Source: Entoloma clypeatum (Eukaryota > Basidiomycota > Agaricomycetes > Agaricales > Entolomataceae). Taken from it: a stretch of DNA of 64,000 bases. How positions within the stretch are numbered: position 1 is the first letter of the stretch; each line of letters opens with the position of its first letter. This document shows positions 1-9,796 of this stretch, one piece after another. The stretch is taken from the NCBI GenBank assembly GCA_963565915.1, contig OY751486.1:2604001-2668000 (forward strand), given 5' to 3'. Below the pieces are notes generated by a model that was not told where the DNA came from, made no database searches, and saw only the letters and a program-made list of their open reading frames with translations. The position numbers were made by a program, and so were the translations under genes.

Positions 1-318
1 TTACCGCGGTTCGATGGGTCTTGCGAAGAAAACGGTTTTAGAAGTTGCCGTCAGATGGTCACGTCTCATTATCGTGAGATTATCCGAAATAGTTGAGTCA
101 ATTCCGAGTCGGGGAGTATTTGATCACACGCCCGTCTCAAGCCTGAGGATGCTGCGCTGTGATCCAGGTCATCCGCAAGTCGCCAGGTTGTGCTTCGACG
201 TTTTATTCTCAATATTAATAGGCGACATGATGGAATGAACCAGCTGATTTTTTCCTCCTGGGAACTGAACAGGATTAAAAGGGCTTCAAGGACATTCTCC
301 ATCAGTACACACCTACCG

Positions 319-2319
319 ATGGCTTTCAACCTTCAAGCCCCTACTCTTGTTCGGGTGTTTGTCGTGCTCGCGCTCACCTACGCTATCCGAAACATCAAGC
401 GCCATGCTGCACTCAAGTTTCCACCGGGGCCAAAGGGTATCCGTTCTTCGGGAATCTTTTCCAGCTATCAACAATGCCATGGAAGAGTTCGAGACTTGGA
501 AGAAACAATATGGAACGTCGAGGGCAAGAAAATCCTCTTTTTTGCTAACGTCTCTTCGTTCAGGCTCTTTGGTGTACATTACGGCAGCTGGTCAAAGGAT
601 GCTCATCATCAACACCCACCAAGCCGCAAATGATCTGTTAGTGCGCCGGTCACACATCTATAGCGATCGCCCTCGTTTGATCTGTAAGTGTCGATATCGC
701 TAGGTTTCCTCGTGGTCGGATTCACTCTCGTAACTAGTGGTGTCCGAGATATTCTCCACGGCCTCCTCATCTTCTTCGCCCAATATGGTGAAATGTGCGT
801 AGACAGCCCCTTTCCCGCACACCGACTATCTTCATTGGTTGATGACCCTTCTACAGCTGGCGCAGACTGCGTCGCGCTGGTCACGAGTCACTAAACAAGA
901 CGCGTGTAGCCGACTTTCATCCCATTCAATCCAAGGAAGCTGTCATACTAACTGAGGCCTTGCTACAAAACTCTCCTGACTGGAAAGGTGAATACCGTCG
1001 GTGAGTCAGTTGCTCAACCAATAACCAGAAACGTTGGCTCAATTGTGAATGGAGAGCATCGGCATCCACAGTCCTATCCGTCGTATACGACCTCCCGACA
1101 ATTTCAGCTGTCAATGAGCCAACAGTCACGAGGATAATCAGCTTCACTGACGCACTTGTGATGTACGCAAGTCCAGGGAATTATCTCGTCGAATTCTTCA
1201 CCTGGATGAAATACATCCCGTCGTCGATGGCCAAATGGAAACGGGACGCAGCGCAAGGGTGGAAAGAGTACTCTGAATTCTTTGGGGACCTGTTTCGCGA
1301 AGTCGAGAATCGGATTGTAACGCGCTGCATTTGCTTTTCCTCGCTCAAATCTCATTGTTTCACTTTTCAGAATGATGGGGAAGAACGTCCCGAGTTTTGC
1401 AGGATCTTTAATTCGAGAACGGAGCCGCCATCAGCTAAATGACTCGGAGGCAGCATGGCTGGCTGCTGCAATGTTAGTTATGTATCACATCTAGTCTTAA
1501 AGGCTTTTGGTAATACCTACGTTTTACATTTTTTCAGTGCCGGAGGGTTCGAAACGGTGGGTTATAATCTCGTCGAACCGTAGTCCTCATTAATTTATTG
1601 GCACCGCATCTGCAGACCTCCACCTCAATGATCTGGTTCACACTCGCCATGATCGCCTATCCAGAGAAGCAAAAGAAGTGCCAAGAAGAACTTGATAGAG
1701 TCGTTGGTCGATCCCGTATGCCTACGTTCAGGGATAGGAATAATCTTCCCTACGTTCGAGCCAACGGTCCGAGAGCTCCTTCGCTGGAGAAGCGTTACCC
1801 CCATCGGTGAGGCTTGCCCATCGATACTTCCAGTATATGCTCAGTGGCGCTTCGCGATGACAGGGTTACAGCATTATACAACCGAAGTACCTCAATTTCA
1901 AGTCCAACATCGATATCTGTGACACGTTTTTGTGCAATTCTAGGACGATTGGTACCAAGGTTTCTTTATTCCCAAGGGCACAACCTGCATTGCCAACATA
2001 ACGTATGGCATCGGAAGCAAGCCGTCACAATTCAGTTTGACTAATCATCGCCCGTAGGTGTATGAACCGTGAACGAACCGTCTATGTTGTAGTGTATATG
2101 CTATATTGCGTTTTATTCATGACTTTCTAAACAGGAGAGGACGCGGACGATTTCAATCCGGACCGCTTTATCGACGAACACGGAGAGCTCATGCCTCCAT
2201 TGGCAGATACAAAGGATGGTGCGTTTTTCTTCCTCCCTTGGTAATACTTTTACTCGGGTTCAAGACGATTCTTCCTTCCCCGCTTTAGAAGGTGAGATAT
2301 CTTCCACAATCATCAGGTT
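319..2319 (+). pseudogene. Error-rich partial copy of the cytochrome P450 gene at 9797-12267
   Basis: Bases 1-2319 repeat 9478-11799 almost base for base, including introns and upstream sequence, and stop at the N gap. The start codon lies at 319. Compared with the downstream copy, this one differs mainly by single-base insertions and deletions, many in short homopolymers. Examples are a lost C at about 441, a lost A near 484, a lost A near 757, an added T near 1388, an added A near 1765 and lost G bases near 2089 and 2135. Several of these break the reading frame (P450 start, C-helix region, the exon before the I-helix). The heme-binding C-terminus is missing because of the gap. The pattern looks more like an unpolished or collapsed assembly copy than a second gene, though a recent pseudogene cannot be excluded. 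Confidence 0.85.
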
Positions 2320-2519
2320 NNNNNNNNNNNNNNNNNNNNNNNNNNNNNNNNNNNNNNNNNNNNNNNNNNNNNNNNNNNNNNNNNNNNNNNNNNNNNNNNN
2401 NNNNNNNNNNNNNNNNNNNNNNNNNNNNNNNNNNNNNNNNNNNNNNNNNNNNNNNNNNNNNNNNNNNNNNNNNNNNNNNNNNNNNNNNNNNNNNNNNNNN
2501 NNNNNNNNNNNNNNNNNNN
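2320..2519. other. Assembly gap of exactly 200 N
   Basis: A run of exactly 200 N separates the partial P450 copy from unrelated sequence. A round number usually means a scaffolding join of unknown true length, so order and distance across it should not be trusted. Confidence 0.97.
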
Positions 2520-4060
2520 GGCAGGCTCAGTGGGTCCGAAAGCGCCGCCTGTATCGAGATCGATGGTGATACTGACCTCCCGCTGCGGCGTCCGAGTATT
2601 TCCGAACCCTTCATAATGGGCAAGTCAGGCCTCGATTCCATTGAAAGCGCGTTCGGCCTGAGTGACAAGTATGTGTACTCACCACCAGATATCGTGACGA
2701 ATTCGGAACGCTCCTGATTGGAACGGGGGCAGCCCCCCTGTACACAGATCTCCCGCCTGAGCTGGAGGACCATGGTGAGCGTACGGAGGCACAGGTTTTC
2801 TACATGGTCCAGACGATCCATGATGGTGGTGGGACGGAGGGAGGGGGTGTTGGAGGCGTCGGTGTTGGCCATGGTGTTGGGTGACCCTCAGTATTAGGGG
2901 TGTTCGACTGAGTTGCCAAACAAAAAGGGTGGCGCGTCGCGAGTGACGGTCACGTTCAAGTTTACCGTCCGTCAATGGAGTCGAAATGCGGCCTGCAGAG
3001 CCTGCGTGCACGAACTCATCATCCACCATAGTACATGAAAAGCACTTGCTGCTACGGTAAGATTCAGATGTATAATCCTAATAATTCAAAGTCACATTGT
3101 ATTTCACGGTCATACAGGCCATATGGAATACGCCCCGCTTAGACGGACATTGTTGTCTGAACTTCAATCGACGTTTGGGCTTCACTGCAGAAGGCTGGTA
3201 GGTATTCTGCGTCACCGAGGTTAAATTTCAGATATGAAACGCGTCTCGAGCCGCCAGTGGCGACCCCAGCCCGAGTCCTCGCGTCACATCCATGAAAATC
3301 AAAACTCATATACTCATTACCCCAGTGCACCCAGTGCACCCAGTGTCACCTTCTCTCCCAATGATACCTACACATTCATTCGAAATCTAAAACATTTAAG
3401 GACCTTCAAGGCTCCCTGCAGCAAGTGTTCAGAGCCATCACGCACGTTCAATGCCTGCGGCCCACAAATTTCCTGGCTTCCAGTGACGGTACATCCCGAA
3501 TCGGAGCTGAGTCCGCAGCCTTTGGCATCCGAGACCAGAAGGCGCTCGTGACACAGAACGCGACGGGGGCACCGGAGAAGTGCAGAGTAGGGAGTGCAGG
3601 AGCTGAAGCAGCGGAGAGATATATCGCCACTTTGATGAAAACTGGAAACGCGGAGTAAGTCATCCACAAGGCCCGGGGTCTGTTGACTCGGAGCTGAATT
3701 GTAAAATGTATAGCACTGTAGTGACTCCGAGTCGGACTACCACTCGAAACACCACCGTCTACGCTCTCGATAAGACAGCAAGACGGGACGCCTTGAAGTG
3801 CCAGCCACGAATCATGATCACGGTCGAGAACCTTGGTCTTGTCTCTGCTTCATGATGCAAAGGCTTGAAGTGTCCCCGCAGACCGAGATGATGTATTATA
3901 GGAGTTTCATCGTGCCAGCAGAGCGGCGACTTGCAGGATTGCTTGCTTGCGTATGGTTTTTCCAAATGAGTCGGATTCAAGTGGACTATCATTCTATACT
4001 CTATTCAGAATTTCGGGCATGGGTCAATCCCATCTTATGTACAAGATTATTTAGGCGGGT
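2520..4060. other. Region without a confident gene
   Basis: Just after the gap a plus-strand frame reads about 65 codons to a stop at 2715-2717, acidic and Ser-rich. It could be the tail of a gene lost in the gap, but nothing in it is recognisable. The minus strand at 2679-2872 is also open but has no known domain. The rest shows only short overlapping ORFs plus a decayed relative of the secreted-protein gene, listed separately. Confidence 0.4.
3448..3620 (-). pseudogene. Decayed relative of the small secreted Cys-rich protein gene
   Basis: The minus strand around 3590-3540 encodes a degraded version of the signal-peptide segment seen at 4317-4260: LHFSGAPVAFCVTSAF against MHFSRAVVFAVALCITSAF. 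The start codon is lost. The following Cys-containing stretch is in another frame, with three widely spaced cysteines. Both loci sit in a diverged segmental repeat, and I read this one as a dead paralogue. An intron could explain the frame change instead. Confidence 0.45.
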
Positions 4061-5240
4061 TGTATGGGAGACAGTGCTATATTTTTTTTAAACAATTCAG
4101 CTCAACATGGGCAGACCCTTGGTACGAGATGTGGATGGCTCACTCCTAAGTTTAGCCCAGCATTCTTGGGAAAGTTACAGTATGAATCTTTGGTGGCCCA
4201 ACCACAACAGTCCGCGCTTTTGCTGCAAACACCATTTTTATATTGGCAGACGCGTGTTTGGAAGGCGCTCGTGATGCAGAGAGCGACGGCAAACACGACG
4301 GCGCGGGAGAAGTGCATAACAACGAAACTGGGTTGATTTGAGTGAGTGCCTGATGAGAATGACTTAACACCTTCTGTAGTATGTTGGAGGTGGCCAATGT
4401 CAATGCCCACTTCGTCCTCTCATATCTCCGAACGCCGCCAATTGCCGACAAGTATCAATGGGAAAAATTCAACTGGGACGTGAGAATAGGAAGCGATAGA
4501 GTCGACTGCAGAAGGACCTGAGGTTCAGGGATGCAGAACTGGAGATAAAACAATAATTATGATGCTTACGGTGCCAGCAGCGCACGAAATCACAAATGAT
4601 CGAAAATTCGAGTCCTTTTTGTTGGCGCGCCGTGCACAAGGTATCTTCCGCTGTGGGGATGACAAAAGATTACAATACTTGCTGGTGGGCCTTGACTCTA
4701 TCGATGTAATACCTTGGTCTTGCCTTTGTCAAGTTCGGTGACACAGCCTCTCGCACAACGTCCGTCGTTTTCCATGTGGCCTAGCCTCCGACCCACTTCA
4801 CAGGAGTCTACATACGCTCTCTGAAAAGACAATGGGAGGGAACGCCTTGAAGGGGTTTGTCGTCATGATCACGGTCGAGAACGCTGGTTGACCCTCGTCT
4901 CTCACCCATGTAACATAAAGCGTCTGATCGTTAGGAAGGACTTGTGTAACGTTTTATAGGGCCAGCAGAGCGGCGACTCCAGCTGAAAGGGCAGTGAAAG
5001 GATTGCAACGTAAAGCGCCTGATCGTTGTCACACTCACCGTCGAAATGGCAGAGAAGGCCTTGTATGACCTTCCATAGGGCCAGCAGAGTGGCGGTTCCC
5101 TGAGGCCATGGCACTGACCCGAGATGCGACCAATACCGTACCTGCGCGTTCCGCATTCTTCGACGACCACATATATAACACCTCTCCCTCCTCTAATTGA
5201 CGCGTCCGGGTGCGTAGAGGTCCACTCAGCCCGTCACGCA
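3735..5240. repeat. Diverged segmental and short tandem repeats
   Basis: Bases 3755-3945 and 4800-5000 share ordered blocks: CGCTCTC..AAGACA, AACGCCTTGAAG, ATCATGATCACGGTCGAGAA and GCCAGCAGAGCGGCGACT. Within 4915-5105 a unit beginning TAAAGCG-CTGATCGTT and ending in GGGCCAGCAGAG occurs twice. A similar pairing links 3541-3590 with 4264-4315. This suggests an old local duplication around the secreted-protein gene. I see no coding capacity beyond that gene, and no terminal repeats to make it a transposon. Confidence 0.55.
4102..4317 (-). CDS. Small secreted cysteine-rich protein, 71 aa
   Basis: The ATG at 4315-4317 opens a 71-codon frame ending in TGA at 4102-4104. Residues 1-19 look like a signal peptide: a short basic start, a hydrophobic core and a small residue near the end. 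The mature part has seven cysteines at about residues 24, 31, 38, 39, 47, 69 and 71. The C-x6-C-x6-CC-x7-C spacing followed by two more cysteines resembles the framework of inhibitor-cystine-knot (knottin-like) proteins, but no family can be named from the sequence alone. The same frame is open upstream, but starting at this ATG puts the signal peptide at the very N-terminus. The last 20 codons could be affected by an unseen intron. Fungal proteins of this size and type are often secreted effectors or defence peptides; that role is inference. Confidence 0.5.
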   Translation of the reverse strand: MHFSRAVVFAVALCITSAFQTRVCQYKNGVCSKSADCCGWATKDSYCNFPKNAGLNLGVSHPHLVPRVCPC

Positions 5241-5502
5241 TCTTTTATGGGCCACCAGAATTAACTTGTAAACCTACAAACCATGAGATACATACCTACC
5301 ATCGTTGTAGTCAGGGGCGGTGGCTGTGCATGATTTGCTCTGAGCAATTTGCTTTGGTCATCAATATCCCTCGGCCGCCTCCGAATCGGAGTCACAAACG
5401 GCCGTCTTACTCATCAACCTACCGACCACGTTAGTCATCGTCAAAGTCCTACAAAAAGGCAACCTTCGCCGTCGTTTCTTTGCTACCAAGTCCCCCTTCG
5501 CC

Positions 5503-5722
5503 GTGAGTATGCCACAGTTTTTTTTGCATTCCGGCTCGTTTGATGTGGATCCGTTGAGATTGGGGGTGGAATTGGGTTTTGGACGGGTGGATGACTCGGA
5601 AGGGGGTTGGATGACGACGGTGAAATGTTGGGGGATGTGTTTATAGCGGCTGTTTTGTGCATCTGATGCTGGAGCGGGTTCTGTCTGTTATGTTGATGCT
5701 AACCACCTATTCTCAATCCTAG
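5503..5722 (+). promoter_or_regulatory. Probable 5'-UTR intron and pyrimidine-rich leader of the RPL10 gene
   Basis: A GTGAGT donor at 5503 follows the pyrimidine-rich stretch 5465-5502, and a CCTAG acceptor at 5721-5722 lies ten bases before the RPL10 start codon. Ribosomal-protein genes of fungi often carry such a leader intron and a CT-rich transcription start region. No transcript evidence is available here, so this is inference. Confidence 0.45.
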
Positions 5723-5732
5723 ACAATCAACA

Positions 5733-6548
5733 ATGGGTCGTCGTCCCGCCCGCTGCTACCGCTACTGCAAGAACAAGCCCTACCCCAAATCGAGATACAA
5801 CCGTGGTGTCCCAGACCCCAAGGTTTGTCCTCGACAACCCAACTTCCCGATTTTCGCCAGCCTGACCTTACTGCTAGATCCGCATCTTTGATCTGGGCCG
5901 TAAACGCGCCAATGTCGACGAATTTCCCTTCTGCGCCCACCTAGTCTCAGACGAGTACGAACAACTATCAAGCGAGGCTCTCGAAGCCGCACGTATTTGC
6001 GCCAACAAGTACGTCACCAAGACCTCTGGCAAAGACTCCTTCCACCTCCGCGTCCGTGCCCACCCCTTCCATGTCATCCGCATCAACAAGATGTTGTCTT
6101 GCGCTGGTGCCGATCGGTGCGTCTGTCATCGCGACGATATGCTTCCTTAAAACGACCATGGTTCGTATCTTAGACTGCAAACCGGTATGCGTGGTGCATG
6201 GGGCAAGCCCTACGGCACCGTCGCACGTGTGAACATCGGCCAGATCATCCTATCCATCCGGACGAAGGACAACAACTCTCCCGTCGTCATCGAGGCCCTC
6301 CGCCGTGCCCGGTACAAGTTCCCCGGTCGCCAGAAGATTATTGTCTCCAAGAAGTGGGGATTCACCAACGTCAACAAGGAGGATTACTTGAAGCTGAAGG
6401 AGGAGAAGAAGGTGTTGCAGTGCGTATCATTCCAACTCAATCCCAGATGTTGCGGGTTGATGAGAATTTCAGGGATGGTGCCTACGTCCAATTCATTCGG
6501 CCCAAGGGCCCTCTCGAGCAGAACTTGCGCAATCAGCTCAGGGCATGA
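5733..6548 (+). CDS. RPL10: 60S ribosomal protein L10 (uL16)
   Basis: Four exons, 5733-5822, 5878-6116, 6174-6419 and 6473-6548, join in frame to 216 aa, the usual size of eukaryotic RPL10. The N-terminus begins [20 protein letters not shown] and the C-terminus ends in [12 protein letters not shown], both diagnostic of the family. The protein sits on the 60S subunit near the peptidyl-transferase centre and the tRNA path and is among the last proteins to join the subunit. All three introns are 53-57 bases with GT-AG ends. The codon use is C-rich at third positions, unlike the flanking sequence, as expected of a highly expressed gene. No lesion is visible. Confidence 0.97.
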
Positions 6549-6929
6549 GCGCTTGTTTGATCTCTCCCTTCCACGATGTTATACATAATACCACAATGAA
6601 CGGCTCATTGATGTATGTATAGATCTTGTGTGTTAAGTTTGCGTAAGTCTTCTTTCAGACCGTTTGATGTTCTTGCTTCGTTGTGAAGACCCGCCTCATT
6701 ATTCACTACATCGCTTAACCCATTGGGTGATGGTTAGGGGAAACGGGGCGCAGATTGAACTCGTGTGGTGCAAGTACCAACTTAGTAGCAAAGTCTCCGC
6801 TAGTCGGGTCGATGCAGCGGTCGCCCCTGTACATTCATTGATTTACCTTAGTGTGATTGTTTTGGAATAAAATAACGGAATGATGATTTGCATGGAATGG
6901 TCGGAACTTTCAACATTCAACAGCAAAGC

Positions 6930-8502
6930 CCGTAAGGTATACTCATGAGGAACAGACTACTAGTACTTTCCCAGAACAACGCATTAGGGCGTCCGAAAGT
7001 GGCTGGATGACCATGGCGCCAACAAGAAAGGCGCTCAGTTGATTTTCGCTTCAGGCTGTTGTAAGTCACTTCGTCTGAATTATATACCCCATGATTGATA
7101 TACCTTTTGCACATTGATCTCAGCATCTGAATCCAGGACCACGAAACATGACAGGATGAAAGAACTGCATAAACTGCGTAGCCTTCAGGCTCCGAGCAGC
7201 TGGGGGTTTGACGGAGAGCGAGTAAGAGAAAGCTTGTTCGGCGCAACAGAAGTGATGATCATGAATATGCAAACTTGAAAACGAAACAAAAAAGACATGT
7301 CAAACAGGGGGCTTGCTACCAGATGAAAGAAAAGAAAAAGAATAAGGCGTACCGTAAGCTATGTCATAGAACGCCATCGAGATGAGCGTCGCGATGATGC
7401 CCGTCCACACATGTCTGTTGCCAATCCAAAAGTGTTTCGCGCAGAGGCCAGCTGATTATTGGGAACAGTGGGGATGCAGCTGGAAGATTTCGTGGATGAA
7501 GAGACGCGTCTTTCCTCCGAGGTGATGGATAGGAAGGCGCCTATGATGTACCCGATGAGGAGAGGGTTGAGCCCAAGACCGCCTATCTCGATCGACATAG
7601 CCAAGGATAAGTGTAAAGAGGGCATTGTCGCAGGTGTTCAGGTTTGTGCAGTTTGCGATGGATACGACTGCGGGGTGTATAAGTCGCTAGGTGTGCAGGT
7701 GAGTCTTCTTCCAAGGCTTGAGCTTGATGGTGCCAGTGTGTTTGTTGCTCTCGTCTAGAAATGACGATGATTAGGTGTATATTGGGACAACTGACTGACA
7801 TACTTCTTTCAAGAAGCGGGGGAAGTAGCGAAGATAATTCGTGTACAACGGGAGGAAGTGCGAATACTTTCTTTCGCCGCTGCCAAAACGATCCGAGAAG
7901 CGGTCATGGGGGTTGCTAATAATAAAGTGCCTCCTATCGAAGGACTGTCATTTTTCCGGCTCAGTGCTGAACCTTTGATGGTAAACGATGAAGACAGCCT
8001 TACCCTGTGGTCGAACCCACGGGAAATGGGTCTCGACATTGTCCACGACGTATTGTGGGCTCTCTCGCACGTTCTGGTCTGGTGGCCAGGCGGGCTTGCC
8101 CCAGAGTTCTGCCTTGACGTCCGCCGTGTTTGACTGCCAACAGAACGGGCTTCCGCCCGATATGATCGTATTGTTCGTTGCCTTGGAATGAGAAAACGTA
8201 ACAGGAAAAGTTCTCTCGCGTACGATCAACGCGACATAGCATCCCAACTTTGCGGTCGTCATGTCAAGCTCCTTGACGAACTGTGGGAGTACGTTCGGGC
8301 CTTCAATGGAAGTTCTAGAACTGGAGGACGATTCCTTGCGCTGACCTGGTTGATGAGGGGAGTAAAGCGACAAGGGCACACACGGATGAGAAAAACAGTT
8401 GTGGTCTGGGGTCGTGGCTTCCAGGGATAGGCATTCTTCTGAATCCCTGAGCGAACTATCGGAAGTCAAGAATGGACTGCGCTCACTGCCATGTTTGTCC
8501 AT
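6930..8502 (-). pseudogene. MFS transporter pseudogene (ZIFL/Tet-type), relative of 17814-19642
   Basis: Broken pieces in changing frames line up in order with the intact MFS gene at 17814-19642. From 8502 downward: an N-terminal Ser-rich tail; FVKELDMTTAKLGCYVALI, which matches the ELEITGGDQRKVGYYVGLI region; the loop motif DHIGRKPVLL near 8160; LAMSIEIGGLGLNPLLIGYI near 7590; and EGYAVYAVL near 7180. Several frameshifts, stops and missing segments separate them, so no full-length protein is possible. The gene diverges from the P450 gene that starts at 9797. Members of this family export small molecules by proton antiport; this copy cannot. Confidence 0.8.
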
Positions 8503-9796
8503 ACCTGTGAACCGAGCCTGAGTGCTTAATTTGACCAGTGCTGGGCTCCATCGACCTTCAGGACGGGGGGACCGCCCTAGTACACAGTACACATGAAGGA
8601 CTTACTTCCTTGAGTAAAAGTCAAACATGCATTTTTGCCCATTTTCTCGACTTTTACATGATCCAAATGAATTTTGTAGTATGTCACACATGCAAGTCAC
8701 AAACAATCCAATGAATCCGTGTGAGTTGGATTTTTGCATTCCCCATCTGGCTGCCACGACCCTGCCGACAGCGCCGTCACTTTCGCAAGGTTCAGCCTGG
8801 AGCTGGCTTGTTCTTGCAATGAAGGTCTCCTATGTACCCAAGGCGCATGACTCGTGCAAGAACTACCCCGGGACTCGGATCAGGGAGACATGGGCAAGTG
8901 ATAGATTGCTACTGGCAGTGAACGTCAGAAGCATCGCACGAACGAGGAAGCAAGAAAAAAGCGATGGCCTCGCGTAGATCGACGGTCAGCGGTCCGGCGG
9001 AGGAAGGACTCAGAAGGACTCAGCAGCGCCTGGCACCCCTCGAAAACGAGAGTTCCGGCCCCCAACACAACGCGTTGTGCCTCTTACCCCCAATCGCGAT
9101 GACATACTGCATAATACCATGCTCTCAGCAAGTGCCGTGAGCCAGACGATCCCAGTGCCCTTGGCGACTATCCATGTTTGGTACCTCCTTCATTTAGGTC
9201 TGATGGCCCGTCATCTTCCCTCCGCGTTCATTTTACACGTCCTCAGGCTGTTCTCTTCCAGTCGTCATCATCTCTCTTCTTTTATCAGAGACACAACCTT
9301 CTAGGACCTCCTGCCTGTGCATTGGAGTGGGTGTGCAGTCCAACAACACCTCCAAGCCATCACGCTGTATAGAGCTGCGTAGCGCCTTACCATGGCCAAA
9401 ATGGTCGGGACCCATTTCGTTTGTAAAACAATGGTGGTGTTTAGGCAAGGTGCACCAGACATGGACCGTCAACCCTACTTACCGCGGTTCGATGGGTCTT
9501 GCGAAGAAAACGGTTTTAGAAGTTGCCGTCAGATGGTCACGTCTCATTATCGTGAGATTATCCGAAATAGTTGAGTCAATTCCGAGTCGGGGAGTATTTG
9601 ATCACACGCCCGTCTCAAGCCTGAGGATGCTGCGCTGTGATCCAGGTCATCCGCAAGTCGCCAGGTTGTGCTTCGACGTTTTATTCTCAATATTAATAGG
9701 CGACATGATGGAATGAACCAGCTGATTTTTTCCTCCTGGGAACTGAACAGGATTAAAAGGGCTTCAAGGACATTCTCCATCAGTACACACCTACCG
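8503..9796. other. Intergenic region between MFS pseudogene and P450 gene
   Basis: About 1.3 kb with short ORFs on both strands but no recognisable domain, no convincing splice chain and no repeat structure. From 9478 the sequence is duplicated at window position 1. It is the upstream region of the P450 gene and presumably contains its promoter. Confidence 0.5.

Noticed and set aside
2520..2872. ORFs running through the N gap on both strands
   Set aside because: Their length comes from undetermined bases; only about 65 real codons remain and no domain is visible.
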